64,000 nucleotides of DNA. It comes from Nepenthes gracilis (lineage: Eukaryota; Streptophyta; Magnoliopsida; Caryophyllales; Nepenthaceae). The stretch is from the NCBI GenBank assembly GCA_033239525.1, contig BSYO01000005.1, positions 25,526,519 to 25,590,518 of the forward strand, given 5' to 3'. Positions 55,190 through 64,000 of the stretch are shown in pieces. The notes below the pieces were generated by a model. That model was given only the letters and a program-made list of their open reading frames with translations, searched no databases and was not told where the DNA came from. Within the stretch, counting starts at the first letter, position 1, and the number at the start of each line of letters is the position of its first letter. A program made the position numbers and the translations under genes.

Positions 55190-56229
55190 AAAATATAACA
55201 TCATAAGTGGCATTGCAAAAGAGTTTTTGTACCTTCATAAAAATTACCGACTCATGATTACACGTTAGGCTCTTTATCCTAGCAATATATTGTTAGATGA
55301 AGCTATAAACCCAAAAATATCATATTTTGGCATAGCCAAGCCTTTTGGAATGGATCAAACTCATCAAAATACAAGCAAAATCACTAGAACATAACAAAAA
55401 TTATCATTTGGGCAAACATGATAACATCTAACATATGCACATACTTAAATAATTTATAAAAAATTAAATCTGATTCATTTAAGATAATTGTTAGTATTAT
55501 ATTTTTTGGAATTGATGTGCATGTTTTATTATAAATTAAGACATATATAATGTTTTACTACACATATTTGCACGTATGTAAGTTTTTGTTTTTTTTTTTT
55601 TGGGGGATTGGGGGGGTGTGTTTGCAAGTGTTTGAGAGAAAGCTATTGTAAGGTGGCAATAGTATCAACTTTTACACAATATATTATATCTATATTTAAC
55701 AAATACAATTACAATGCAAGATATACATGGCATTAAAATAGACGATGATTGACTATTTTTTAATCAAGTCTCACATAGCTTTAGAGTTATTGTTCTAGAG
55801 ATAGTCAATAATTAACAAAATAGATTCTTTTATCAACCACATCCTAAAGAGTCACTACTATATTGAGTAAATATTAAAAATTTAGATAATCTTTTCATAT
55901 ATATTATTGATGAAAATTATCATAAAATTCCAAACCCATGATCGCAGGCATGGATGGTTTGGAATGAGGGTAGCAATTTTGCAAGTGAAGAAGTGATGAA
56001 GTGCATCCACATAGGCTTACTGTGCATCCAAGAACACGTAGCTAAAAGACCTAGAATGGCATCAATTGTTGCAACCCCTAATGGCGACTCCATTACTCTA
56101 CCTCCGCCAACACCTCCCCATTATTTTACCAACAGTAGGGTAGCAGATGAAAATATAGGACATGAGATGGATCAATATGCTGGCACATACACGGGAACGG
56201 AGCAAATAACATGCTTGAATCCTCAATAA
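55190..56229 (+). pseudogene. CRK unit D kinase remnants
   Basis: About 55200-55395 reads GIAKEFLYLHKNYRLMI, a lost [37 protein letters not shown]: the exon with the catalytic loop and DFG, both damaged (HRD missing, DFG read as YFG). 55948-56229, after ATCGCAG, is the last exon: AWMVWNEGSNFASEEVMKCI, GLLCIQEHVAKRPRMASIV and a tail to a stop at 56227. The intervening GYMAPEY exon was not found. This paralogue is more diverged from units A-C. Confidence 0.8.
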
Positions 56230-56478
56230 CACTATATCTGCATCCAGTATAATCTCGCACTATTCAAAGTGCCAGCTCTACAATTTTCATACATTCTGCT
56301 AAATCCTCAAGAAGATACACCGTGAGATCCACAAGAGTTCCAATTCCATGACACTCGATTGACTTCATTGCTTTTCCACTGGCAAATCCACTTCACACCC
56401 CACTTCATCACTGCGAATGTAGAGACATCTGCCGGCAACTCACTAGGACGACGATTTACGAGGACACACGAGATGCAT

Positions 56479-56874
56479 TGTTACGAGCCTTTTTCCCATT
56501 TCTCTTTTTCCAAATTTACTTTCCGTTATTATTCACTTATTGTTAGGAATTTCAGCTGGGATCCAACTGAATTGGTTAGAATATTATTATATATGTAAAC
56601 TGCTTGTTGCTAGAGAAAGAACAACAAAGATATTTTCCCGTTCCTCCCTTTGGCATCTTCTACACTTTCTCCCTCTGTCTGTCTCGATTTCTCTTTCGTC
56701 TCCCTCACTCTCTTTTCCCTCTCCCCCAGCATTTCTCTACTTTCTTCTGCTCCCTTTCTCTGTCTTCCTCTATTAAACTCCCCTCCTTGTCTTCCATCAC
56801 TGGATTTCACCTTCTTCTCCGATTTTGTCTACTCTTGTCGCTTGCCGGTGCCAACGCGGACAGCGCACATATCA
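56479..56874 (+). repeat. Left LTR of gene-carrying element
   Basis: 396 bp; nearly collinear with 60605-61017 apart from a short indel in the pyrimidine-rich middle. Confidence 0.93.
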
Positions 56875-56916
56875 CTGATGCTTTCATTGAGACACAAACA
56901 AAGGAGACGATAGACG

Positions 56917-57099
56917 ATGGCCGCAGAGCAAGCACTTGATACACTCGAAGCCTCCATTACAAGGCTTTTGAAGGAGATGACGGCCGTCGCGGCAACCGTC
57001 CAACAACATACAGCAAGAATCTCCGTCCTTACTTCCACAACTAAGCATCTTCAACACTCCATTGCTGATATCCTTTCATCACTCAACAATGGTGAATGA
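56917..57099 (+). CDS. Short gag-like N-terminal ORF
   Basis: 60 codons, MAAEQALDTLEASITRLL then a predicted coiled coil (TAVAATVQQHTARISVL, heptad-like), ending at a stop at 57097. It begins 43 bp after the LTR, where gypsy gag usually starts, and many plant gypsy gags begin with a similar short coiled coil. Possibly the surviving start of gag; the rest is replaced. Confidence 0.5.
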   Translation: MAAEQALDTLEASITRLLKEMTAVAATVQQHTARISVLTSTTKHLQHSIADILSSLNNGE

Positions 57100-57566
57100 T
57101 ACCCTAGCTAACCAACAAGGTCGAAGGCGTTCAAGGAGTTGGAAGCAACCGTATAGCAACACGTATCAGGTATCGCCTCTAAAACTCTCACTATCGAGCA
57201 AATTCTAAAATCCTTCACTGAAATTTTCTATCCCTATCTCAAGTCGAGACACAACCGCTACAATCCATTAATCCACCAGTGCTTCCACCCACCACCACGT
57301 TCAGCACATCTTCGACCACGATCCCACTACTACATCCGCAAATCCCAACCCAAACTTTACTCCAAACGCTACTATCTCTACCAGACGCCACAACTGCTCT
57401 TTAACTTGCTTTACCTCAACCCGAAATTGCTTCCTTCATTATGTTAATACAACCACTTGCTACTCGACTCGCCACCTCCATTTCCACCATTGAATAGATT
57501 CAGCACTCCCTCACTAACGTCCCTCCTTTCGTGAACAGAATTGACTGACAATCCCCTATTTTTCCT

Positions 57567-58073
57567 TTGCTTCCAACTTCCTCACCGCTTCCCATTTTCA
57601 CATTGAATACTTTACTTCAACCTCCGTCACAACCCCTAACCCTCCTTCCACATGCCTCCTCATCTGAAACCGAGAAGAAAAATAACAGTGTTGAACTGGG
57701 AAAATCCTTCACCCAAACCCTCATAGTGAGATGCTCACCACACCCTATCCAAATCCAGAGGTGGAAGCAAACCGCCCACTTCCAGTTCACTGGTGTTAAG
57801 AAATTCCAATTGATGCCCCTCAAACTGCTTGGTAAACAGTGGCGCGCAATTGATAATATCAAGTTGGCTTGGTTTGAATTTCTAAATGTGGGCATTTGTT
57901 TAACGGAATTGTGGGCCGAGTTTTTTGCATATGATGAGAGCCTCACCCTGCTAAAAGAGAAATCTATCCCTCCGTTGAGGGATAAAATTGATTGGTGTAC
58001 TCATGATTCACCTCAATTTATTGGTGTGGGGTCTGGAGCATTTTGGTTGCAGGTTGAAGATCTTCAGCGCTAG
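57567..58073 (+). CDS. Uncharacterised ORF inside the element
   Basis: Open for about 168 codons. Notable segments are QTAHFQFTGVKKFQLMPLK, GKQWRAIDNIKLAWFEFLNV and PPLRDKIDWCTHDSPQFIGV. It is Pro/Ser-rich at the start and soluble, Trp-rich later. It looks like real protein but I do not recognise it. It could be a further captured host fragment or element-specific sequence. It ends 48 bp before the PARG fragment. Confidence 0.4.
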   Translation: MLPTSSPLPIFTLNTLLQPPSQPLTLLPHASSSETEKKNNSVELGKSFTQTLIVRCSPHPIQIQRWKQTAHFQFTGVKKFQLMPLKLLGKQWRAIDNIKLAWFEFLNVGICLTELWAEFFAYDESLTLLKEKSIPPLRDKIDWCTHDSPQFIGVGSGAFWLQVEDLQR

Positions 58074-58121
58074 TTCTCTTCTCCATTTGGGATAGACTTG
58101 CAAGAGGAACATTTGGGATGA

Positions 58122-58302
58122 GCTTTTGAAGTGGACCTCGCAAATAAATATTTGGGAGATGGTGCTCTTTAGAGTGGCTATGTTCAGGATGAACTCTACT
58201 TTAGGATCAATCCTGACTTAATGGCTGGCATGTTTTCCTTGCTTGCTATGTCAGACAACATTGTAATAGAAATTGTTGGTGTGGAGCAGTTTTCAAACTG
58301 CT
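58122..58302 (+). pseudogene. Poly(ADP-ribose) glycohydrolase (PARG) catalytic fragment
   Basis: The + strand reads AFEVDLANKYLGDGAL, stop, SGYVQDELYFRINPDLMAGM and DNIVIEIVGVEQFSNC. This is the core of PARG, where active enzymes have a GGG...QEE signature within VDFANKYLGGG...CVQEEIRF; here GGG is GDG and QEE is QDE, and there is an internal stop. About 60 residues, no sign of an intron. PARG removes poly(ADP-ribose) chains; this piece cannot. Identification is by motif recall. Confidence 0.78.
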
Positions 58303-58459
58303 GAAGTCTCGGTTTGTTTGATCTGGGGGGTCTCTTGAGGGAGGTTAACAGATCACCTCGTGGCCTACTTGACCAGGATGGATTTGTTGGCATGAGATCC
58401 TCCAGAGCAATCACTATACTTCAACTTTAAGGCTACAGTTGCACTCCACTGATTTTTCA

Positions 58460-60215
58460 GATCCTTATAAGAGTAAATGTTCGCCTTCTTCTTATACTTC
58501 TACTTCGGAACGTTGGAACTATCTTTTATATTAGAGTTAGTACTTCTCCCATCATGGTGTTCCTCTTCTCCATATGCATCATCGTTATCAACTTCCTTTT
58601 CTCATTATATTTTGCCACGTGGGTCCTCTCCAAGGATGAAGGACCTCCTGCAATGGCCCAGCTATCATATGCTAATTATAATGGAGCTGAAGGGTTTTTT
58701 AGAACCCAGTATGGGATTATCTCTAAAAAGTCATTGTTGCTTGCATTGGTGATTCTATGTATATATTTTTTCCACTATACAACTCCTCATCAAGAGTATT
58801 CCGGCATTAGGAGGGCAACATCTGCACATATTATTGTCGTAGCTTTTCTTTTGGAAGCACTGTGCTCAAGTGTTGCTGGGTATGTTGGTATGTGGGTGTC
58901 GGTTCCTGCAAACATTCGAGTTTCTAGTGCAGCAAGGAGGTGGGCCACAAAGACCTTATGGGGAATACATGAAGATGATTCTCGAAATCCTACTGTCGTT
59001 GCTGATTTGGTTGGAGACAATGTGAGTGACTGTGCAGCCTGTGGTGCTGATCTTTTTGAAAGTGTAGCAGCAGAAATTATCAGTGCAATGATACTTGGTT
59101 GTACCTTGGCCCGGCATTGTAAAATTGTAGATTCCTCGAGCTTTATCTCGTTTCCTCAGTGTTGGGGTCACTCCCGAGTGGCATATGTCCGCGGACTCCG
59201 TTGGGAAGAACGGACGAGGACTTTTGTGGAAGCGTCATGTCCGAGAGGACTTGTAGACGATGACTTCTTCAGGCGTCATGTCCAAACGATTGCTGAGGAC
59301 GAGGACGAAGAGTTTAGAATCGTAGGCGCTGACTCTATCAACGTAGGCTTGCTGGTGGCCGTTTTTGCAGGTGGGTTGGTCACCCACTCTGATTGGATGT
59401 TGCAGCGGCTGTAACTTTCCAAGGACAGGCCTGCCGCCTGACACGCCAAGCATGCGGCTGTCATGGCAGGCCTAGGACGTAGGTCTGGAGACCTACGCCC
59501 AGTAGGGTGGGCGGACACGCCACCCTTGTGTATATAAAGAAGCTTGTTGTCCTTACTGAAGTGGGTGCTAGAGTTGGGACATTCTTGAGTTCTAAGAGCC
59601 TTGAGAGAGTTGTGGGTAAGCTTTGTTGTAAAGATAGAGAGAGATACACTTTGCGAGAGGAATGTTGTATACTTGAGATTGTTTTCTTTCGTTAGAGCTT
59701 GAGTAGCCAACACTTGTAAACAATTCTCTTATAGTACATTTCTTCGTGATTTTTCCCTTGGGTTTAGAAGTGTTTTCCACGTTAAAACTTGTGTGTTCTC
59801 TTTTATTCTCTATCCTTACTTTTCTTGCCGTCCGAGTGCTCTGCTCTGTGTGCTGTCCGAGAACTCTTGTCCGCTCGGTCACCGTGCTGTCCGAGTGCTT
59901 TCCGCGTCTTGCGTCAACACTCAGGTTGTTCACTCCTTTGACCTGGTGATAGCATTAGTAGGAAATATTTCCATAAAGTCTACCCGTGACTCTGTTATGA
60001 AGGACCCTATTGAAGATTTTGTTAAAATTCTTCAGAGAAGCTATTCTATTACTATTTTGTTGGCTGTGCTGACAATTGGTATGTTTACCTGCTGGTTACC
60101 TTATACGGATCAAGCACCTTCACCATGCTTTGAATTTGTTTTATGTGGGTTTGTTGATATCCTAGCAGCCCACATCTTTGTCTGAATCACCAAGTCCTAT
60201 ACGAACTATGCCTGG
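58460..60215 (+). pseudogene. H+-pyrophosphatase (type II-like) fragment, intronless, interrupted
   Basis: Membrane-bound proton-pumping pyrophosphatase. Readable from a hydrophobic first helix (MVFLFSICIIVINFLFSLYF) through AEGFFRTQYG, a VAGYVGMWVSV helix, a deletion after VSSAARRW, then EDDSRNPTVVADLVGDNVSD and GADLFESVAAEIISAMILG, to FISFPQ at 59159. After the nested LTR it resumes with VVHSFDLVIALVG (59925) to AAHIFV, stop, ITKSY at about 60213. The deletion removes the segment that in the family holds the DVGADLVGKVE pyrophosphate-binding motif, and DNVGDCAARG is changed to DNVSDCAACG. No introns occur although plant genes of this type are intron-rich, so a cDNA origin is likely. The motif set is closer to the AVP2/type II class than to type I. 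Confidence 0.85.
59160..59919 (+). mobile_element. Solo LTR nested in the H+-PPase fragment
   Basis: 760 bp, TGTTGGGGTCAC...GCGTCAACA with exact CTCAG duplications (59155-59159, 59920-59924). Removing it and one CTCAG rejoins the pyrophosphatase frame as FPQ-VVHSFDL. TATA-like GTATATAAAG at about 59529. Near its right end CTGTCCGAG words recur (59828-59905). Confidence 0.93.
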
Positions 60216-60604
60216 GGCATTTTTTCTATAACATTTGTAGATGATTTATTGATTGATTGTTCTCACATTCTAACAACTCTCAAATCTGACCTTCCACGGG
60301 CTCAATTCGACATGATCAATCTGCTGGATGTGCACCGAGCTGCACAAAACAAAATTGCTCTGGTGATTCGCCTCCTTCTCCTGCTGAACTGCACACCAAA
60401 GTCCAGGGATTCCAGCCCTCCTACAACCGCTGCACCTTCTCAGATTCCAGAAGATTTTACTTGACAGGAAGAACATCTTCCATGTGCTTGTTCAATAACA
60501 ACCAAATGCATTGGAAGAGCACAGGATTCAGCCTTGCTGATTTTATCAAGTTTTTTTTTCCTCATTCAACCTTGAGGACATTGTTCCTTTAATGGGAGGG
60601 ATAA
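60216..60604 (+). other. Element 3' interior: pol C-terminal trace and polypurine tract
   Basis: Mostly unassigned. Near the end one frame reads FNLEDIVPLMGGIM, the end of plant gypsy polyproteins, overlapping the polypurine tract (about 60590-60604) that primes plus-strand DNA. Confidence 0.55.
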
Positions 60605-61017
60605 TGTTACGAGCATTTTTCCCATTTCTCTTTTTTCAAATTTACTTTCTGTTACTATTTACTTATTGTTAGAAATTTTGATTGGGATCTAACTGAATTG
60701 GTTGGAATATTATTATACACGTAAACTGCTTGTTGCTAGAGAAAGAACAAGAAAGATATTTTCCCGTTCCTCCCTCAAGCGTCTTCTGCACTTTCTCCCT
60801 CTGCCTTTTCACCCTCTGACTCTCTCGATTTCTACTCCGTCTCCCTCACTCTCTTTTCCCTCTCCCCCTGCATTTCTCTACTTTCTTTTGCTCCCTTTCT
60901 CTTCATCTTCCTCTACTGAACTCCCCTCACCGTCTATCATTGCTGGATTTCGCCTTCTTCTCTGATTTCGGCTACTCTTGTCGTTCGCCGGTGCCAACGC
61001 TAACGGCGCACGAATCA
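60605..61017 (+). repeat. Right LTR of gene-carrying element
   Basis: 413 bp counterpart of 56479-56874; followed by TGCAT. Confidence 0.93.
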
Positions 61018-61022
61018 TGCAT

Positions 61023-61948
61023 GGTGCAACCAGGAGATGCTAATTTTGTGGTCAATTATTAAAACATGTCAGATTGCTTTGGAATATGGGCGTTACACAG
61101 ATAAGGTGCTCAGTTAGGCATTATCAGCTACTTGATTTCTATGATAGAAGTTGTTTGACATCAAACTTTTGCTAGATTAAGGATAGGTTGTATTAATATT
61201 TGCTGGACAGCTTATAAGTTGTTTTATTACAATTATTTGAAAAGATATCAATTTGCGGGAATTTCGTTATTTTACAGAGGAGGTGTTTATGAGAAATCAT
61301 TTTGGCTTATCCCAAGAAATTGATAGAGAGAGAAATTATCACTGGCAAAGATAACTTCTAAAATTGTATGGTTAACTACCCATCATAATAATCAGTTGCA
61401 CTCAAATTTGCTAGTGATAATTTACATCACAAGCCAAATACTAAAACGTGGAAGAGAAAATGTGATTTGAAGTAGATAGGCTTATATAGGATGAGCAAGA
61501 AGTGCAACATTATTATATTCATAATGTTCGAAATAAGAATTGATCATCTCAATATAACTTTTTTATACTATCAATGCTCAAACCTTCTCATCCGAAGAAT
61601 ATTTTAGGTTATTTTCTATAGCCATTATATGAGTTTCTTCATCACATATTATCAATTGTGCCAAGTATAATAGAATTTCAGAGAAACATTTTTACAATTG
61701 GGATCAAAATAACATATAAATTAGTATAAGAACATACAATGAAGGAAGACTAATGCAATTTGCAGTAACTACACATATCCATTCAATTACTGTAAAGGTC
61801 TACCAGTAACCCTAATACATAAAACTATAAACGTGAAAACTAATAAATAAACTAATTAATAAATCAATAATCATACATGTATATAGCCTTGAATGTGACA
61901 CCTAAATATGCAATTTATTAAACAAACAATTCTTCAATTCAACGTTTC
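61023..61948. other. Intergenic, no gene seen
   Basis: AT-rich, no recognisable frame on either strand. Confidence 0.5.
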
Positions 61949-62266
61949 TGTAAGGACGCGAGGTTGAAGGAAGGCTGAAGGAGAAGATGAAGATGAAGTG
62001 GGCAAGACGAAACCAGAGGCGTCAGAGACACTCAAGTGCTCTCTTGGAAAAGAAAACTGACATATTTTATTAAATGGAGAAATCGGTTTTGTGTTTACAG
62101 CAAGCAGAATATAGCCAATATAAATACACGGAGGACGAAGAGAAATTAACCAAAATACAAAATATACAAAATATATACTAACCTAAAATACACTAAAAAC
62201 AAATATCCTAATATAATAAATTACAACTTAACTAATATACAATATTCGAAAATATATTCCGTAATA
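61949..62266 (-). repeat. 3' LTR of right-edge copia element
   Basis: Lies directly downstream of the - strand RT frame and a TTGAGGGGGCG purine tract (62266-62276). Runs from TGTAAGGACG to CCGTAATA on the + strand, about 318 bp, with TGTATTTATATTGG as a possible TATA region on the - strand. The other LTR is outside the window, so the ends are inferred. Confidence 0.6.
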
Positions 62267-62273
62267 CGCCCCC

Positions 62274-64000
62274 TCAAGATGGAGCATATATATTGACAAT
62301 GCCCATCTTGGACAAGTGTGCATTCAACTGTTGCGAGGGTAAGATCTTGGTGAAGATGTCGGCCAGCTGGTTACGGGTGGTGACATGATGAGTGCGGATG
62401 CTTCCTTCTTGAATCTTGTCGCGTATGAGGTGGCAGTCCAACTCGATGTGTTTGGTGCGTTCGTGAAAGGCAGGATTAGCAGCGATGTGGATGGCTGCCT
62501 GATTATCACAATATAGGTGCGCTGCATGCGGATGAGAGACCTGCAAGTCATTAAGAATAAAACGTAGCCAAGATAATTCACAACATGCGTTAGCCATAGA
62601 TCTATATTCTGCCTCAGCAGAAGAGCGAGAAACCACCGACTGTTTTTTGCATTTCCATGAGAGGAGAGAGTCGCCAAGGAAAGTGCAATAGCCGGTGATG
62701 GATCGGCGCGTGTCAGGACAAGAAGCCCAATCAGCATCACAAAATGCCCTGAGTTGGATATTGGAGGTGGCAGGAAGGAGGATGCCTTGTCTGGGGTTCA
62801 GTTTAAGATATCGCAGGACTTGATGAGCAGCTCTCATATGGTGAGAGGTGGGCTGTTGCATAAATTGACTTAAAATGTGGACAGTATAGGCAATATCTGG
62901 TCGGGTGACAGTGAGATACAGAAGGCGACCAACTAGTCGTCGAAACGGGCGTGGATCCTGTAAGACGTCCCCAACGTGTTGACTCAATTTCATATTTTGA
63001 TCCATGGGTAGAGTAAGAGGTTTGGCTCCAATGGTGCCAGAATCAGCCAGAATATCAAGAGCGTATTTACGTTGGCAAAGGTGTATACCTTTTACTGATC
63101 GGGTAACTTCGATGCCAAGGAAATATCGTAAGGTCCCCAGGTCTTTGATTTTGAACGCTTGATTAAGAAATGTTTTGATTGAGGTAATGGCCTTTAAACA
63201 AGTACCTGCAACGATGATGTCATCAACGTATACAAGCAGGACGGTAAAGGATGTGTCGTCTTGTTTAGTAAAAAGGCTGTAATCAGCTTTGGATTGGACG
63301 AAGCCATATGTAGTGAGTGAAGTAGAAAGTTTTGAGTACCATTGTCTGGAGGCTTGTTTGAGGCCATAGATGCTTTTCAGTAATTTGTAAACTTGGTGAG
63401 GTTGTCCTTTGGTATAGCCAGGGGGCTGTTGCATATAGATATCTTCGTTGAGGGTACCATTTAAGAAGGCATTATTGACATCAAAATGGTACAGATGCCA
63501 TCCTTTTATAGCAGCCACAGCAAGGAGGCATCGAACGGTGGTGAGTTTTGCGACAGGGGAAAAAGTTTCATGATAGTCAACCCCTTCCTCTTGGGTATAC
63601 CCTTTAGCTACAAGCCGGCATTTGTGCCTTTCGAGGCTCCCATCACTTTTGAATTTCAATTTGAACACATATCGACATCCGATGGTTTTCTTTCCGCGGG
63701 GTAAATTAGTGATGATCCAGGTTTTATTTGCTTCTAAAGCATCCAACTCATCTTTGATGGCTTTACGCCAGTTGGGATCTCGTATGACCTGCGCATAGGT
63801 TTGCGGTTCAGTTTGGGATGAGATGGAAGAAGTGAAAGATTTGTAATCGTGGGACAACCTTTGATGTGATACGTGATTCTCAAGAGGATAAGGTTTGCCC
63901 GGTGAAATGGGCTTTGATGATTGGTTAGGGATAACGTGAGAGGCTTGATGGCAATAGAAATCTTTCAGGTACTGGGGAGCTTTCCTAATTCTGGTGGTTC
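62274..64000 (-). CDS. Copia polyprotein C-terminus: RT and RNase H, open
   Basis: Continuous frame from the window's right edge to a stop at 62274 (at least 575 codons; no start needed, as it continues from integrase outside). RT motifs: WRKAIKDELDALEANKTW, RLVAKGYTQEEGVDY, FDVNNAFLNG and catalytic YVDDIIVAG; then DLGTLRYFLGIEV, RLLYLTVTRPDIAY, and RNase H with AFCDADWASCPDTRRS, VVSRSSAEAEYRSMA, YCDNQAAIHIA and HIELDCHLIRDK. Catalytic residues (the DD of YVDD; RNase H D, E, D) are present and no stop interrupts. Upstream it reads RKAPQYLKDFYCH, the usual linker. It is a different lineage from the 12.5-18.1 kb element and looks younger. Could be active only if the part outside is also intact. 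Confidence 0.92.
   Translation of the reverse strand, partial: TTRIRKAPQYLKDFYCHQASHVIPNQSSKPISPGKPYPLENHVSHQRLSHDYKSFTSSISSQTEPQTYAQVIRDPNWRKAIKDELDALEANKTWIITNLPRGKKTIGCRYVFKLKFKSDGSLERHKCRLVAKGYTQEEGVDYHETFSPVAKLTTVRCLLAVAAIKGWHLYHFDVNNAFLNGTLNEDIYMQQPPGYTKGQPHQVYKLLKSIYGLKQASRQWYSKLSTSLTTYGFVQSKADYSLFTKQDDTSFTVLLVYVDDIIVAGTCLKAITSIKTFLNQAFKIKDLGTLRYFLGIEVTRSVKGIHLCQRKYALDILADSGTIGAKPLTLPMDQNMKLSQHVGDVLQDPRPFRRLVGRLLYLTVTRPDIAYTVHILSQFMQQPTSHHMRAAHQVLRYLKLNPRQGILLPATSNIQLRAFCDADWASCPDTRRSITGYCTFLGDSLLSWKCKKQSVVSRSSAEAEYRSMANACCELSWLRFILNDLQVSHPHAAHLYCDNQAAIHIAANPAFHERTKHIELDCHLIRDKIQEGSIRTHHVTTRNQLADIFTKILPSQQLNAHLSKMGIVNIYAPS

Larger units (their letters stand above)
56479..61017 (+). mobile_element. 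LTR retrotransposon carrying PARG and H+-PPase fragments
   Basis: LTRs 56479-56874 and 60605-61017 share TGTTACGAGC...CGCAC-A-TCA and are flanked by exact TGCAT duplications (56474-56478 and 61018-61022), so both ends are certain. A polypurine tract ATGGGAGGGATAA lies directly before the right LTR. The interior has a gag-like start, no RT, integrase or protease, and two recognisable host-gene fragments on the + strand. The last pol-like residues before the purine tract (FNLEDIVPLMGGIM) match the C-terminal end of plant gypsy polyproteins, pointing to a gypsy ancestor. A later solo LTR (59160-59919) interrupts it. Confidence 0.92.

Noticed and set aside
59160..59919. Continuation of the pyrophosphatase frame into SRVAYVRGLRWEERTRTFVE
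   Set aside because: This part is solo LTR sequence entered by chance in frame; the CTCAG duplication marks the border.

Overview
The window is nuclear DNA of a eudicot plant, probably a woody species: AT-rich, spliced genes with GT/AG introns, cysteine-rich receptor-like kinases (CRKs, DUF26 kinases), and plant copia, gypsy, Mutator-like and MITE elements. The species cannot be fixed from the sequence. No rRNA, tRNA or CRISPR array was recognised. Most of the window is transposon sequence laid over a tandem array of decaying CRK genes, all on the + strand.

Layout. 1-3.3 kb: degraded gypsy gag/protease remnant (- strand) with a probable LTR. 3.4-12.5 kb: CRK unit A, with a kinase half (9.36-11.85 kb) but no ectodomain exon, and a non-autonomous LTR element (6.84-9.19 kb) in what was its intron. 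12.5-18.1 kb: a copia element with both LTRs (- strand). 19.3-24.9 kb: CRK unit B, a pseudogene split by a solo LTR. 24.9-35.6 kb: a 10.7-kb Mutator-like element (MULE) with ~440-bp terminal inverted repeats, a decayed FAR1-type transposase, a broken PPR gene and a PP2C exon fragment. Unit B flank resumes afterwards, and its unfilled counterpart is present in unit C. 38.8-44.6 kb: CRK unit C, the best preserved, with a DUF26 exon and all kinase exons but a deleted splice acceptor and a 3' frameshift. 44.9-47.9 kb: two head-to-tail MITE-like copies, the second carrying another solo LTR. 50.9-56.2 kb: CRK unit D, a scattered pseudogene with a second copy of the unit B solo LTR in opposite orientation. 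56.5-61.0 kb: a complete LTR element with exact 5-bp target duplications whose interior holds intron-free fragments of a type II-like H+-pyrophosphatase and of poly(ADP-ribose) glycohydrolase (PARG), with a further solo LTR nested in the pyrophosphatase part. 61.9-64.0 kb: 3' half of a second copia element with an open RT/RNase H frame that leaves the window.

How it fits together: tandem duplication made the CRK units, which act as dated landing pads. Comparing the units gives empty sites for several insertions. The two most notable objects are host-gene carriers: the MULE (PPR + PP2C) and the LTR element (PARG + H+-PPase), the latter resembling maize Bs1 in design. No gene here is clearly intact and functional except possibly the copia RT frame; CRK unit C is the best host-gene candidate but is damaged.
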